Assembly (NCBI GenBank): GCA_017939025.1
Contig: JAGBAI010000058.1
Span: forward strand, 1-29,024
Direction: 5' to 3'
Length of the DNA stretch: 29,024 bases
Source: Oscillospiraceae bacterium
Lineage (GTDB): Bacteria > Bacillota_A > Clostridia > Oscillospirales > Oscillospiraceae
The position numbers and the translations under genes are program-made. Numbering within the stretch: position 1 is the first letter of the stretch; each line of letters opens with the position of its first letter. A model generated the notes under the pieces. The model was not told the origin of the DNA, searched no databases, and worked only from the letters and a program-made list of their open reading frames with translations. Positions 28,735 through 29,024 of the stretch are shown one piece after another.

Positions 28735-29024
28735 ATGGATGAATGGGTTTGCACCTTGAAAACAGCATACCCATTCATCAAACACATTCCTGTTGTTATT
28801 GTGATGAGTATGAGCTACTTTAGCAACTGCGCTGGGATGTGCCTTGCCGGGAAAGCAACAAGATTTCACCTTTTCTTTTCGGCCTGTTTTGCTTTCTCCG
28901 GCTCCGGTACGGAGCGAAAAACAGTTTGCTATAACCGCTGGATGGCCACCAGCGGGGCGATAACCGGCAACAGGCATAATGATACTCCCGTCCAGTCACA
29001 GCCTCACGCAATGAGGGCGGTCAC
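28735..29024. other. Unassigned right edge, possibly the start of a mobile element
   Basis: No convincing gene with a ribosome site was found. GATGAATGGGT (28738-28748) and ACCCATTCATC (28769-28779) form a perfect 11-base inverted repeat. The sequence that follows, including GGTACGGAGCGAAAAACAG and GGGGCGATAACCGGCAACAG, reminds me of leader regions of Clostridia conjugative elements; this is memory and was not checked. Minus-strand frames of 60-100 codons exist here but look like chance. Confidence 0.25.

Noticed and set aside
28672..29011. Two minus-strand frames at the right edge
   Set aside because: One runs through the strong terminator at 28694-28734; neither has a good ribosome site or family resemblance.

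Overview
The window looks like a chromosomal segment of a gut-type anaerobic member of the Clostridia, probably Oscillospirales (inference). Reasons: about 50% GC in most genes, Clostridia-typical families (DUF3793, DUF6110-like, FeoB-associated Cys-rich protein, tandem DegV proteins), strong AGGAGG ribosome binding sites, and HlyD-type adaptors with no outer-membrane partner. No rRNA, tRNA, CRISPR array or intact insertion sequence was seen.

Layout. 1-1739 (+): the end of a beta-propeller lactonase and a zinc-type dehydrogenase, closed by a terminator. 1904-4475 (-): a P1B-type ATPase with an FSCAL membrane motif, a DUF6110-like GxxxG membrane protein and a 26-residue membrane peptide; I read this as a candidate ferrosome-type iron-storage locus. 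4500-9288 (-): six overlapping genes (DtxR-type regulator, heterodimeric ABC transporter, YgbA-type protein, YbaN-type protein, histidine-bearing membrane protein). 9469-12045: flavodoxin and DUF3793 (-), an HMA-domain membrane protein (+), a second DtxR-type regulator (-) and feoA (+). 12165-14347 (+): feoB and a Cys-rich partner. 14599-16974 (+): two DegV/FakB proteins and plsY. 17079-17714 (+): an AT-rich DUF998-like gene, followed by a 640-base hairpin-rich gap. 18353-20247 (-): a two-component system, divergent from 20426-28123 (+): adaptor, MacB-type ATPase, permease, a very large second adaptor and a lipoprotein. 28371-28652 (+): a possible degenerate nucleotidyltransferase. The right edge is unassigned.

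The main result is a shared operator. A 16-base palindrome, RTTAGC-N4-GCTAAY with variants, occurs ten times plus one half-site. It lies on or just beside the promoters of the ATPase locus, the six-gene operon, DUF3793-flavodoxin, the HMA gene, the second regulator, feoA and feoB. With two DtxR-type regulators encoded among these genes, this defines a compact iron (or manganese) regulon that joins Fe2+ import, flavodoxin substitution, a possible siderophore-type ABC system and a candidate iron-storage compartment. The second accessory system is the MacAB-like operon, whose second adaptor carries four CCHC modules and two Ig-like domains inserted in its chain.
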